A stretch of 64,000 nucleotides of DNA from Faucicola osloensis_B (GTDB lineage: Bacteria; Pseudomonadota; Gammaproteobacteria; Pseudomonadales; Moraxellaceae): assembly GCA_964211495.1 (NCBI GenBank), contig CAXORL010000001.1, positions 682,001 to 746,000 on the forward strand. Direction: 5' to 3'. Under the pieces are notes generated by a model, which was given only the letters and a program-made list of their open reading frames with translations, did no database searches and had not been told where the DNA came from. Shown here in pieces: positions 34,846 through 42,597 of this stretch. Position 1 is the first letter of the stretch; the number at the start of each line of letters is the position of its first letter. Made by a program: the position numbers and the translations under genes.

Positions 34846-36012
34846 CTAAAAATAGACTTGCTCGACTTTCCCTGTCAGCTCGCTATTGATAAATGGCGTA
34901 TTTTTGCCTTGCGATATCATCGATTCTTTCGTCACGGTCCAAGTCAGATTGGGGTCAACTAGCACCGCCCCGCCCGTTTGATGATAGCTTGCTTCAATTC
35001 CAGCAATTTTAGCAGGGTTGAGTGCGATTTTTTCTACTAGCTGCGCTAGGGTCAAAATACCTTCTTTGACCAATTGACAAGCGAGCCCCATAAAAGTATC
35101 AAAGTTGCTAATGCCGGGTTTACACTCCGCAAATGGCGCTTGTTTAGCGGTTTTTGCCAAGGGCTCATGATGGCTACAAATCGCATCGATAGTGCCATCT
35201 TGCAAGCCCTCTTGCAGCGCTTTTTTGTCTGTATTGGAACGCAGGGGCGGCAACACATACGCCAAGGCATTAAAACCAATCAAGGCATCATCGGTTAAAT
35301 GTAATTGGTGCATCGCCACATCACAGGTCACCGGCAAGCCCCTTTGTTTTGCCCAGCGAATCAAATCAATCGATGATTTGGTGGTCAGCTGACCAAAATG
35401 TGCCGATACGCCTGTTTCTTCAACAATCAACAGCTGCTTGGATAACGCCACTGTTTCAGCAATCCAAGGAATCCCTGCCAAACCGTGATAAGATGCGATG
35501 TAGCCATCATGGGCGACACCGTTTTTGGATAAACTAGGTTCATCAGGGTAAAAAAATACTTTGATGTCATAAGTCGCTGCATAATCCAGGGCTTGCAGTA
35601 GTACGTCATCATTGGCGAATTTGCGGCGAGCATTGCTGACCCCGATGATGCCACCTTGCTTCAGCCCAAGCATATTGGCGGGTTTTTCCCCTTCAAGACC
35701 TGCGGTCATCGCCCCTAACACATGCAGATGAATACCACCATCTTGATAAGCCCGCTCTCGCAAGCCTGCCAGTAATGAGCCGTTCTCAAGCACGGGATTG
35801 GTATCAGGTGGTATAACGACATGCAAAAAACCGTTTTTTCGAGCCGCGGCGCCTTCTGATTTTAATGTACCATGCGACTGGTGCCCAGGTTCACGCAGGC
35901 GCGCACATAAATCCACCAGCGGCGGTAATAGCCATTTGCCATCGCTGTCGATAGGGTTAAGCTGCGTGGTATCAAATTGCCAATTGGCAGGTAAAAGATT
36001 TTGAAGCGTCAT
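34846..36012 (-). CDS. dihydroorotase-like non-catalytic subunit of aspartate carbamoyltransferase
   Basis: A 388-residue dihydroorotase homologue in which the metal motif is lost: active enzymes have DxHxHxREPG at the start of the barrel, whereas this one reads DLCARLREPG. It keeps the fold-defining blocks GVSNARRK, ICSHHEPLAKTAKQAPFAE and a C-terminal NPAKIAGI. Such pseudo-dihydroorotases (PyrC' or PyrX of Pseudomonas and relatives) are known to assemble with PyrB into the ATCase holoenzyme. The pairing with pyrB 49 bp upstream on the same strand supports that role. A genuine PyrC must be encoded elsewhere. A 15-bp tandem duplication just upstream repeats the ribosome-binding region. Confidence 0.93.
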   Translation of the reverse strand: MTLQNLLPANWQFDTTQLNPIDSDGKWLLPPLVDLCARLREPGHQSHGTLKSEGAAARKNGFLHVVIPPDTNPVLENGSLLAGLRERAYQDGGIHLHVLGAMTAGLEGEKPANMLGLKQGGIIGVSNARRKFANDDVLLQALDYAATYDIKVFFYPDEPSLSKNGVAHDGYIASYHGLAGIPWIAETVALSKQLLIVEETGVSAHFGQLTTKSSIDLIRWAKQRGLPVTCDVAMHQLHLTDDALIGFNALAYVLPPLRSNTDKKALQEGLQDGTIDAICSHHEPLAKTAKQAPFAECKPGISNFDTFMGLACQLVKEGILTLAQLVEKIALNPAKIAGIEASYHQTGGAVLVDPNLTWTVTKESMISQGKNTPFINSELTGKVEQVYF

Positions 36013-36042
36013 GGTTTTGCCTACTTTGGTTTTGCCTACTTT
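36013..36042. repeat. 15-bp perfect tandem duplication of the pyrC' ribosome-binding region
   Basis: GGTTTTGCCTACTTT occurs twice in tandem directly before the pyrC' ATG. On the minus strand it reads AAAGTAGGCAAAACC twice, so the likely Shine-Dalgarno element (AGTAGG) is present in two copies. Confidence 0.9.
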
Positions 36043-36061
36043 GTCATTTTTTTGCTAAATT

Positions 36062-37108
36062 TTAAGATGCGCTGCGTGCGGCACGTTGCCCTTGCATGGC
36101 CAGTGCCAACACCGCCATACGTACCGCAATGCCGTTATTGACTTGTTTTAAAATCACTGATTGCTCGCCATCGGCAACACTTGATGAGATTTCAACACCG
36201 CGATTCATCGGTCCTGGGTGCATGACAAGCGCGTCAGGTTTGGCAAGGGCAAGACGTTCAGTGGTGATGCCATACGCTTTAAAATACTCGGATGTCGATG
36301 GCAACAGCGGCGAGCCAATACGCTCATTTTGAATACGCAGACCAATGATGACATCACAGTCAACCACCGCCGCGTCCAAATCGTTATAGACACTGACACC
36401 ATAACGCTCAATGCCTTTTGGTAATAATGTCTTTGGCGCCACAACGCGAATTTCTTTAACTCCTAAGGTTTTGAGCGCTGCAATGTCCGAACGGGCAACG
36501 CGGCTATGCTTGATATCACCGATAATCGCTACCGTTAATTCCTCAAACGGTCTTGGCGCTTCACGATAAATCGTGAGCATATCGAGCATCGCTTGGGTCG
36601 GATGCGCGTGCCAGCCGTCACCACCGTTGATGATGGCAATGTTTGGGGTGACTTCGGTTGCCATAAAATGCGCAGCGCCACTCGATGAATGACGCACCAC
36701 AAAGATATCCGCTGTCATGGCTTCTAGATTCCACAGCGTATCCCGTAAACTTTCGCCTTTTTGGGTGCTGGATTTGGCAATATCGATACTGATGACACTG
36801 GCGCCAAGGCGTTTGGCAGCCACATCAAAGGTGGTGCGAGTACGGGTAGAGTTTTCAAAGAACAAATTCATCACCGTACATCCTTCAAGCTCATCACTAT
36901 TGCGAATGCTGTTGGGGCGACCGGCGTTGTCAGTTAAGTAACCATTGGCTTTCTCGATGATGGCCATCAGCTGCGTTTTGGATAACCCTTCTACGCCGAT
37001 AAAATGCCGCAAATCACCTGCTGCGGTCAGTTCTGGCTTTGCCATCGCTTGATCAAGCTTGCTCTGTAGCGCTTCATTGGATAGGGTTTGGGTGTTTAAA
37101 ATATTCAT
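36062..37108 (-). CDS. pyrB: aspartate carbamoyltransferase catalytic subunit
   Basis: A 348-residue enzyme of pyrimidine synthesis making carbamoyl-aspartate. Carbamoyl-phosphate binding motif FFENSTRTRTTFDVAAKRLG; then SSTQKGESLRDTLWNLEAM, HPTQAMLDMLTIYRE, VAIIGDIKHSRVARSD and HPGPMNRGVEI. The start at MNILNTQTLS (37108, AGGTGG upstream) is chosen; a longer in-frame extension would cross the divergent promoter region. The N-terminal 40 residues precede the usual start, as in Pseudomonas-type ATCase where this region contributes to regulation. It is paired with the pseudo-dihydroorotase gene and diverges from fbp. Confidence 0.95.
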   Translation of the reverse strand: MNILNTQTLSNEALQSKLDQAMAKPELTAAGDLRHFIGVEGLSKTQLMAIIEKANGYLTDNAGRPNSIRNSDELEGCTVMNLFFENSTRTRTTFDVAAKRLGASVISIDIAKSSTQKGESLRDTLWNLEAMTADIFVVRHSSSGAAHFMATEVTPNIAIINGGDGWHAHPTQAMLDMLTIYREAPRPFEELTVAIIGDIKHSRVARSDIAALKTLGVKEIRVVAPKTLLPKGIERYGVSVYNDLDAAVVDCDVIIGLRIQNERIGSPLLPSTSEYFKAYGITTERLALAKPDALVMHPGPMNRGVEISSSVADGEQSVILKQVNNGIAVRMAVLALAMQGQRAARSAS

Positions 37109-37220
37109 CAGCCACCTAGATTTGTTGTTATTTGTATAAATTTTGCCTATTTTACCGTAAATCGGCTGGAATAAATACGCCAATATTTTGCGATTATCGC
37201 TGATAAGACGGGTCAAAAAG

Positions 37221-37229
37221 TGCTACAAT
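37221..37229 (+). promoter_or_regulatory. candidate extended -10 promoter of fbp
   Basis: TGCTACAAT combines a TG extension with a one-mismatch -10 box; it lies about 127 bp before the fbp ATG and is overlapped by a perfect palindrome at 37225-37243. No convincing -35 is seen. TATAAT at 37332-37337 and again at 37340-37345 are alternatives, but they sit too close to the ATG for a normal leader. Confidence 0.4.
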
Positions 37230-37243
37230 TTGCGGCAAATTGT
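37225..37243. promoter_or_regulatory. perfect 19-bp palindrome overlapping the fbp -10 (candidate operator)
   Basis: ACAATTTGC-G-GCAAATTGT: two 9-bp perfect arms around one base. It overlaps the apparent -10 of fbp and lies in the shared pyrB/fbp intergenic region, as expected of a dimeric repressor site. A related inverted repeat (CAATTTG/CAAATTG, 4-nt spacer) occurs at 41555-41572. Confidence 0.6.
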
Positions 37244-37355
37244 CTATATTTTTTTTAATTCATGCGGTCTAAATTCACCCTGCCTAATCGTATCTTGTCT
37301 CATCGTATGTGATTGGCTTAGGTTGTTAATTTATAATTTTATAATAAGGTCTACT

Positions 37356-38333
37356 ATGTCAAATCTTGAAACTTATCTTGCCGCGCAAAACGCCCAACCT
37401 GCCGTTGCCGACGTCATTACCACCATTACCAAAGTCGGCATTCAAATCAGCGACTTGCTCAAACGCGGCGCGCTCGCAGATATTTTGGGCGAAGCGGGTA
37501 ACCAAAACGTGCAGGGCGAAGAGCAAAAAAAGCTCGATGTCATTGCCAACGATTTGTTACTAGACGCCTTGAGCAGCAATCCGCATTGCGCGGGTGTGGC
37601 CTCGGAAGAATTAGATAACGCCACCCCTGCCAATCAAGATGGCGACGTGTTGGTACTGTTTGACCCGCTTGATGGCTCATCCAATATCGATATTAATATG
37701 GCAGTCGGTACAATTTTCTCAATTTTACCCTACAACAACCAAGGTCAAACTGCGAAGGATGAGGACTTTTTGCAAAAAGGGACTGCGCAGTTGGCATCGG
37801 GTTATATTTTGTATGGCACCTCAACTGTGATGTCAATAACGCTTGGTAATGGTGTCGCCATGTTTAGTCTTGACCCAGATACCAAAGCGTTTGTGCAAAT
37901 CAAAGACCAAGTGCAAATTAGCGCAGATACCAAAGAGTATGCGATTAATGCCTCCAACTATCGCTATTGGTTGCCACCAATGCAGCGTTATATTGACGAG
38001 TTTACGGCGGGTAAAACTGGCGTGCGTGGTAAAGACTTTAATATGCGCTGGGTGGCGGCGATGGTGGGCGATATTCACCGTATTTTGTGCCGTGGGGGAG
38101 TTTTTAGCTATCCATTTGACACCAAACACCCTGATAAACCGGGTAAACTGCGCCTGATGTATGAAGCCAATCCGATGAGCTTACTCATTGAGCAAGCAGG
38201 TGGCATGAGCACCGATGCAGTCAATCGTATTTTAGATATCGAGCCGACCAGTATCCACCAGCGGGTGCCTGTGGTACTGGGGGCAAAAAACGAAGTTGAA
38301 TATGTGAAAAAATTACATGAAGAAGTCAAATAA
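37356..38333 (+). CDS. fbp: class I fructose-1,6-bisphosphatase
   Basis: A 325-residue gluconeogenic phosphatase. Motifs are GVASEELDN, LVLFDPLDGSSNIDINMAVGTIFSI (metal- and phosphate-binding), the RYIDEFTAGK and FNMRWVAAMVGDIHRIL blocks, GGVFSYPFD, KLRLMYEANPMSLLIEQAGG. The ATG at 37356 follows AAGG and gives the family length; upstream in-frame codons are intergenic. Its stop overlaps the start of the next gene (TAATG). The candidate operator at 37225 suggests regulation. Confidence 0.96.
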   Translation: MSNLETYLAAQNAQPAVADVITTITKVGIQISDLLKRGALADILGEAGNQNVQGEEQKKLDVIANDLLLDALSSNPHCAGVASEELDNATPANQDGDVLVLFDPLDGSSNIDINMAVGTIFSILPYNNQGQTAKDEDFLQKGTAQLASGYILYGTSTVMSITLGNGVAMFSLDPDTKAFVQIKDQVQISADTKEYAINASNYRYWLPPMQRYIDEFTAGKTGVRGKDFNMRWVAAMVGDIHRILCRGGVFSYPFDTKHPDKPGKLRLMYEANPMSLLIEQAGGMSTDAVNRILDIEPTSIHQRVPVVLGAKNEVEYVKKLHEEVK

Positions 38334-39109
38334 TGCTCATCACTTCAAAAGACAATCCAACTATTAAAACTGCCCATGCCCTCCTCACTGCGTCGCGCCA
38401 GCGTAAAAAACTGGGCAAAACCGTGATTGAAGGCACGCATTTGCTTGAAGCGTACCTCAACGTCAATCTCACGCCCGACACCGTCATTGTCAGTGAAAGT
38501 GGTTTGCACAATGACGAAATCAATGCCCTGCTCGGTCGGCTTATCCAGGTAAAAACGTTAACGGTCAGCGATAATCTGTATAAAGAGATTCGCACACTGG
38601 GCGAGAGCCTGCCCATCATGGCGATGATTGATATGCCGCATTTAGACTTTAATCAGCCCATCACCGGAGATTGCTTAATCATCAATGGTGTGCAGGACAA
38701 TGGCAATCTAGGCACGCTGTTACGCACTGCCTCAGCGGTGGGGATAAAGACGGTGATTTGCACCCAAGGTAGTGCGGCTGCCTATTCACCTAAGACGCTG
38801 CGAGCAGGCATGGGGGCAAATTTTAGTTTAACAATTTTTGAAGGCATCAGCGTAGATGAGATTTTGATGAAGGTCAAAGTGCCGATGTTTGCCACGAGCT
38901 CACATACCGATTATATTATTTACCAGACCGATTTGAGACAACCGTTAGCCTTGATTATGGGACATGAAGGACAAGGCGTCGATGAGAGGTTACTTAGTCA
39001 ATCCAACCCGATTGCCCTACCCCAGCCCAATGGTCAAGAAAGCCTAAACGTGGCAATAGCAGGGTCACTGTGTCTGTATGAAATGTTACGGCAAAGACGC
39101 TACGCATGA
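38333..39109 (+). CDS. SpoU/TrmH-family RNA 2'-O-methyltransferase
   Basis: A 258-residue SPOUT methyltransferase. An N-terminal SpoU substrate-binding domain (LLTASRQRKKLGKTVIEGTHLLEAYL) is followed by motif 1 NGVQDNGNLGTLLRTASAVG, motif 2 LALIMGHEGQGVDERLL and motif 3 ALPQPNGQESLNVAIAGSLCLYEMLRQR. Homologues methylate 23S rRNA or tRNA riboses; which nucleotide is not decidable from sequence. It begins within the fbp stop codon, so translation is coupled. There is no obvious terminator before the convergent lipoprotein gene. Confidence 0.9.
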   Translation: MLITSKDNPTIKTAHALLTASRQRKKLGKTVIEGTHLLEAYLNVNLTPDTVIVSESGLHNDEINALLGRLIQVKTLTVSDNLYKEIRTLGESLPIMAMIDMPHLDFNQPITGDCLIINGVQDNGNLGTLLRTASAVGIKTVICTQGSAAAYSPKTLRAGMGANFSLTIFEGISVDEILMKVKVPMFATSSHTDYIIYQTDLRQPLALIMGHEGQGVDERLLSQSNPIALPQPNGQESLNVAIAGSLCLYEMLRQRRYA

Positions 39110-39154
39110 TTGCCATAAATGCCATCAGTGAATGAGTGTGACATAAATGACTAG

Positions 39155-39194
39155 ACAGCCTGTGTTTAGTTTTTACAGCCTGTGCTTAGTCTTT
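39155..39194. repeat. 20-bp tandem duplication over the lipoprotein stop codon
   Basis: ACAGCCTGTGTTTAGTTTTT (39155-39174) then ACAGCCTGTGCTTAGTCTTT (39175-39194), 18 of 20 matching. The second copy contains the stop of the small lipoprotein gene (TTA at 39186-39188). Confidence 0.85.
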
Positions 39195-39368
39195 TTTGTC
39201 GTCACTATCGCCTGGTATCACCGCTTTAGCGACGGCTACCGTGCCTTTGACCACCCCTTTGGTGGTCTTATAGGCAACTTTAACAGGGACAGTGACAATT
39301 TTATGCACACACCCTTGTAAGATAACAGCGGTGGTCAGCAAAAAAAGCAGGGTGGTTAGTTTTTTCAT
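39186..39368 (-). CDS. small lipoprotein (60 aa)
   Basis: A 60-residue predicted lipoprotein: a basic start MKKLTTLLFLLTTAVILQGC ends in an LQGC lipobox, so Cys20 would be acylated. The mature part contains a Val/Lys-rich repeat-like stretch (VTVPVKVAYKTTKGVVKGTVAVAKAVIPG) and an acidic-basic tail DSDDKKD. Similar tiny lipoproteins are frequent in Moraxellaceae, without a known role. It is read as its own gene, with the next upstream gene on the opposite strand and argJ 32 bp away on the same strand. The end lies inside a 20-bp duplication. Confidence 0.7.
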   Translation of the reverse strand: MKKLTTLLFLLTTAVILQGCVHKIVTVPVKVAYKTTKGVVKGTVAVAKAVIPGDSDDKKD

Positions 39369-39380
39369 TCGTTACCTTTA

Positions 39381-39404
39381 ATTGACTTTAAGATTGACTT
39401 TAAG
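39381..39404. repeat. 12-bp perfect tandem duplication over the argJ stop codon
   Basis: ATTGACTTTAAG occurs twice in tandem. Each copy contains TTA, which reads TAA on the minus strand; they are 12 bp apart, so argJ has two in-frame stop codons. Confidence 0.9.
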
Positions 39405-40614
39405 AACGATAATCAGCATTGATTTTGACATACTCGTATGATAAATCACAGGTATAGACAGTATCACTCGCCTGCCCGCGACCCAATTCAATATGAATGG
39501 TAATTTCAGGACGCTTCATCACCTCGCTACCACGCGCCTCGGTATAGTCGTGTGCCAAGCCGCCACGCTCGCAAATACGCACATCATCGAGTGATACCGC
39601 CACTTTTGACTGGTCGAGCAGCACGCCCGCTTTGCCTACCGCTGCCAAAATACGCCCCCAATTTGGGTCACTGGCAAAAAATGCGGTTTTTACCAGCGGT
39701 GAATGCGCCACTTCATACGCGATTTTGGCACATTCTTCAGAGGTTTCACCGCCTGTCACTTTGACCGTGATAAATTTGGTTGCCCCTTCACCATCGCGTA
39801 CAATCAATTGAGCGATTCGAATCATCACATTGTTAATCGCCTGATAAATCGCTTGATAATGCGGGTGATTTTCGCTGTCAATCACATCCCCAACTTGTCC
39901 TGTGGCAATCAACGTACAGCAGTCATTGGTCGAGGTATCGCCATCCACCGTGATGCGGTTAAATGACTGATTCACCGTGTCGATCAAGATATGTTGTAGC
40001 AACGATTTTTCAATGTTGGCATCGGTCGCCACAAAGCCAAGCATGGTCGCCATATTGGGGCGAATCATGCCCGCCCCTTTTGAGATACCTGTCACGGTAT
40101 AGGTGACGCCATCAATCGTGACTTGTTCGCTATGTCCTTTTGGGGTGGTATCGGTAGTCATGATGCTGTGGGCGGCGCCAAGCCAATTATCTTCGCTTAA
40201 ATTGGCTAAGGCGCTGTCTAACCCCGCAATGATTTTATCCGCTGGCAAGGTTTCCCCAATCACCCCGGTGGAGTAAGGCAATACTTGCTCGGCTGCGACA
40301 GCGGTTTTTTCTGCCAGTGCCACACAAGTTGTTTTGGCACGCTGTTTACCGTCTTCACCCGTGGCAGCGTTAGCGTTGCCCGTGTTGACAATCAAATAAC
40401 GGGGACTGTCTTTGCCGATAAATTCTCGCAGCAACTGCACAGGCGCGGCACAAAATTGGTTTTGGGTGGTGACAACCGCGGTGTTTGCGCCCGCTATGAT
40501 GTCAAAAACCGTTAAGTCTTTGCGCCCTGCATAGCGCACATGGGCTTCGGTGATGCCAATTTTTATCCCTTTCACTGGGTTTAATTTTACAAGTTCAACA
40601 TTACCAACTGGCAT
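39400..40614 (-). CDS. argJ: bifunctional glutamate N-acetyltransferase / amino-acid N-acetyltransferase
   Basis: A 404-residue enzyme of arginine synthesis that transfers the acetyl group from acetylornithine to glutamate. It is a self-cleaving N-terminal nucleophile protein; the cleavage region KGAGMIRPNMATMLGFVATDA has the conserved Thr of MATML. Other family blocks are NTGNANAATGE, STGVIGETLP, DGDTSTNDC and DPNWGRILAAVGKAG. AAGGAGCG precedes the ATG at 40614. It is 30 bp after xthA on the same strand, so the two may be co-transcribed. The 3' end carries a tandem 12-bp repeat giving a second stop. Confidence 0.95.
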   Translation of the reverse strand: MPVGNVELVKLNPVKGIKIGITEAHVRYAGRKDLTVFDIIAGANTAVVTTQNQFCAAPVQLLREFIGKDSPRYLIVNTGNANAATGEDGKQRAKTTCVALAEKTAVAAEQVLPYSTGVIGETLPADKIIAGLDSALANLSEDNWLGAAHSIMTTDTTPKGHSEQVTIDGVTYTVTGISKGAGMIRPNMATMLGFVATDANIEKSLLQHILIDTVNQSFNRITVDGDTSTNDCCTLIATGQVGDVIDSENHPHYQAIYQAINNVMIRIAQLIVRDGEGATKFITVKVTGGETSEECAKIAYEVAHSPLVKTAFFASDPNWGRILAAVGKAGVLLDQSKVAVSLDDVRICERGGLAHDYTEARGSEVMKRPEITIHIELGRGQASDTVYTCDLSYEYVKINADYRS

Positions 40615-40643
40615 GAGAGCGCTCCTTACTGTTGTTTAATTGA

Positions 40644-41456
40644 TTAATCCAAAAAATCTGCCCAAATCGGGGCATGGTCGCTGGGTTTTTCCATGGCACG
40701 CAAATCATAGCTGACGCCTGCACCGTTAAGCTTATCCGCCAAATCAGGCGTCATCAAGATATGGTCAATGCGCAGTCCCCGCTTTGGCTCATCGTCAAAT
40801 CCTTTACTGCGATAATCAAACCAGCTCAGCGCTTGACCGTCGGCATATAACGCCCGATAAGTATCATGCAAATCTGTCGCAAGCAGGGCTTGGTACCACT
40901 CTCGCTCCTCTGGCAAAAACGAGCATGTGCCATTTTTTAGCCAACGTTTGACACTATCCTCGCTAATGCCAATATCAAAATCAAGCGGCGCAATATTCAT
41001 ATCCCCCATCAAAATCATACTGCGATGTTCTGCTTTAAGCTGCAAGATATAGTCGGTTAAATCAGCATAGAATTTGCGCTTCATCGGAAATTTGGTTTCA
41101 TGCTTGCGATTTTCACCTTGCGGAAAATAGCCATTAAGCACATCAATATGTTTGCCATTAAAATCATAGCGCGCATGGATAAACCGTCGCTGTGCGTCGT
41201 CGCTATCGGTTGGAAAGCCTTTTTGTACAAAAATAGGTTTTTGTCGTGATAATAACGCCACACCATAATGAGATTTTTGCCCAAAAAACTCGACATGATA
41301 GCCCAATTGCTGCACGCTCTGTAGCGGAAATGCATCATCATGTACTTTGGTTTCTTGTAGCCCAATGACATCGGGCGCGATGATATCGCGAATGGCTTCA
41401 AGCTGGTGTGGGCGCGCCCGCAATCCATTGATATTAAAACTGACAAAACGCGGCAT
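40644..41456 (-). CDS. xthA: exodeoxyribonuclease III / AP endonuclease
   Basis: A 270-residue Mg-dependent nuclease of base excision repair. It begins RFVSFNINGLRARPHQLEAI and includes IGLQETKVHDDAFP with the metal glutamate, GYHVEFFGQKSHYGVALLSR, GDMNIAP, DLHDTYRAL, WFDYRSKGFDDEPKRGLRIDHIL and a C-terminal SDHAPIWADF with the catalytic His. GGGGAAAA precedes the ATG. Length is normal. It may be co-transcribed with argJ; it diverges from the IclR gene across 285 bp. Confidence 0.93.
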   Translation of the reverse strand: MPRFVSFNINGLRARPHQLEAIRDIIAPDVIGLQETKVHDDAFPLQSVQQLGYHVEFFGQKSHYGVALLSRQKPIFVQKGFPTDSDDAQRRFIHARYDFNGKHIDVLNGYFPQGENRKHETKFPMKRKFYADLTDYILQLKAEHRSMILMGDMNIAPLDFDIGISEDSVKRWLKNGTCSFLPEEREWYQALLATDLHDTYRALYADGQALSWFDYRSKGFDDEPKRGLRIDHILMTPDLADKLNGAGVSYDLRAMEKPSDHAPIWADFLD

Positions 41457-41554
41457 GTGTTTTCCCCAAATTGATAAATGTGTCTTGATATTGATAACTG
41501 TGGCTTGGTTAAGCGTTAAATGCCGACTATATTAGCGGATATTGCCCGCAAGCT

Positions 41555-41572
41555 CAATTTGAAAGCAAATTG
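41555..41572. promoter_or_regulatory. inverted repeat CAATTTG-N4-CAAATTG upstream of the IclR gene
   Basis: Two perfect 7-bp arms around AAAG, about 65 bp upstream of the iclR-like -10. Half-sites are the same as in the palindrome at the fbp promoter, but the spacing is one base longer. It may be an operator of the divergent xthA/IclR region. Confidence 0.4.
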
Positions 41573-41635
41573 GGTCTCAACACTGAGGTTATGCGTGATG
41601 AACCCGCAAATAGCAGGTGAAGTTTAAAAAAATTT

Positions 41636-41644
41636 TGGTATAAT
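41636..41644 (+). promoter_or_regulatory. extended -10 promoter of the IclR-family gene
   Basis: TGGTATAAT gives a perfect TATAAT at 41639-41644 with the TG extension. It lies about 98 bp before the ATG, which has only a weak ribosome site. Confidence 0.55.
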
Positions 41645-41741
41645 CAAAAAACCTTGCACTTTAATCACTGCCAACTTTGCAAAATATTTTTTTCAATTTC
41701 TTCTGGCGACGTGCTGACCCTAGACTTAAAAAGACAATATA

Positions 41742-42497
41742 ATGGCTCGAGTTTCTTCTATTACCCGTGTTTTAAAAATCATCGAAGCCGTGTCTGCGGC
41801 ACAGCGTCCTTTATCGCCGCTGGATTTGTCTGAGATTTTGGATATTCCAAAACCGACCATGCACCGACTGATACAGCAGCTGCAAGAAGAAGGCTTTGTG
41901 CGGGTCGATATCAATGGTACGATTGTGCCTGCGTCGCGTACGCGGCATATGGCAATTCATCTGTGGCAAAGCCAGCAAGTAGCGATTCAGCGGTTTGCGA
42001 TTTTGCAAAGACTGGTGGATAAAATCGGTGAAACCTGTGGCATGGCGGTACCTTATTACGTCAACATGGTATATACCGACCGCGTACCTTGTCCTTCTGC
42101 CTTACAAGTATATATGCCCACTGATTCGCAAGCACCTATTTGGTGTACGGCGGCTGGTAAAATCTACCTAAGTACGCTCACAAAAGATGATAGGGTCACG
42201 CTACTAAAAAATTTATCGTTAACCGCTATCACCCCTGCCACGATTACCGATAGGGATGTACTCAATCAAAGTCTTGAACAGGTAGCCAAGCAGCGCTATG
42301 CAATTTCTGATGAAGAATATATCGCCCAAGCGGTCTCAATTGCTGTGGCAATCAATGACACCCAAGGTCGTTACATCGGCTCACTGTACACAACCGCACC
42401 TAAAACGCGCAAATCCCTCGAGGACTTGATTGGGTTTGTACCTGATATGCAAAAAGCTGCCGATGATATTCGTGATGCGTTTTTTGGGGAAATTTAA
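41742..42497 (+). CDS. IclR-family transcriptional regulator
   Basis: A 251-residue regulator. Residues 1-60 form the winged helix-turn-helix (TRVLKIIEAVSAAQRPLSPLDLSEILDIPKPTMHRLIQQLQEEGFV) and residues about 75-245 the IclR effector-binding domain (AAGKIYLSTL, YAISDEEYIAQAVSIAVAI, SLYTTAPKTR). It is an orphan gene whose neighbours are a Cof-type phosphatase and the valine cluster on the opposite strand and xthA on the other side. Nothing in the sequence names its effector or targets; the downstream aliphatic-acid cluster and fbp are candidates by position or shared half-sites only. Confidence 0.93.
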   Translation: MARVSSITRVLKIIEAVSAAQRPLSPLDLSEILDIPKPTMHRLIQQLQEEGFVRVDINGTIVPASRTRHMAIHLWQSQQVAIQRFAILQRLVDKIGETCGMAVPYYVNMVYTDRVPCPSALQVYMPTDSQAPIWCTAAGKIYLSTLTKDDRVTLLKNLSLTAITPATITDRDVLNQSLEQVAKQRYAISDEEYIAQAVSIAVAINDTQGRYIGSLYTTAPKTRKSLEDLIGFVPDMQKAADDIRDAFFGEI

Positions 42498-42597
42498 ATG
42501 TTATCCTTGACACTTTTGACAAGGTAAAGTTAAAACGCTCAAAGCGATTTTATTGATGAATTTTAAAACACATAGCGAGGCTTAATCATTTGATGGC

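Noticed and set aside
37190..37200. Palindrome GCGATTATCGC in the pyrB/fbp gap
   Set aside because: The arms are only 5 bp around one base; too short to call an operator alone, though it is near the stronger 19-bp palindrome.
37188..37355. Extension of fbp upstream to 37188
   Set aside because: It spans the candidate promoter and palindrome and encodes residues outside the family; the ATG at 37356 has a ribosome site and gives the expected length.
41457..41640. A tRNA or small RNA in the xthA/IclR gap
   Set aside because: There is no cloverleaf or strong hairpin with a T run; only the inverted repeat and a promoter can be supported.
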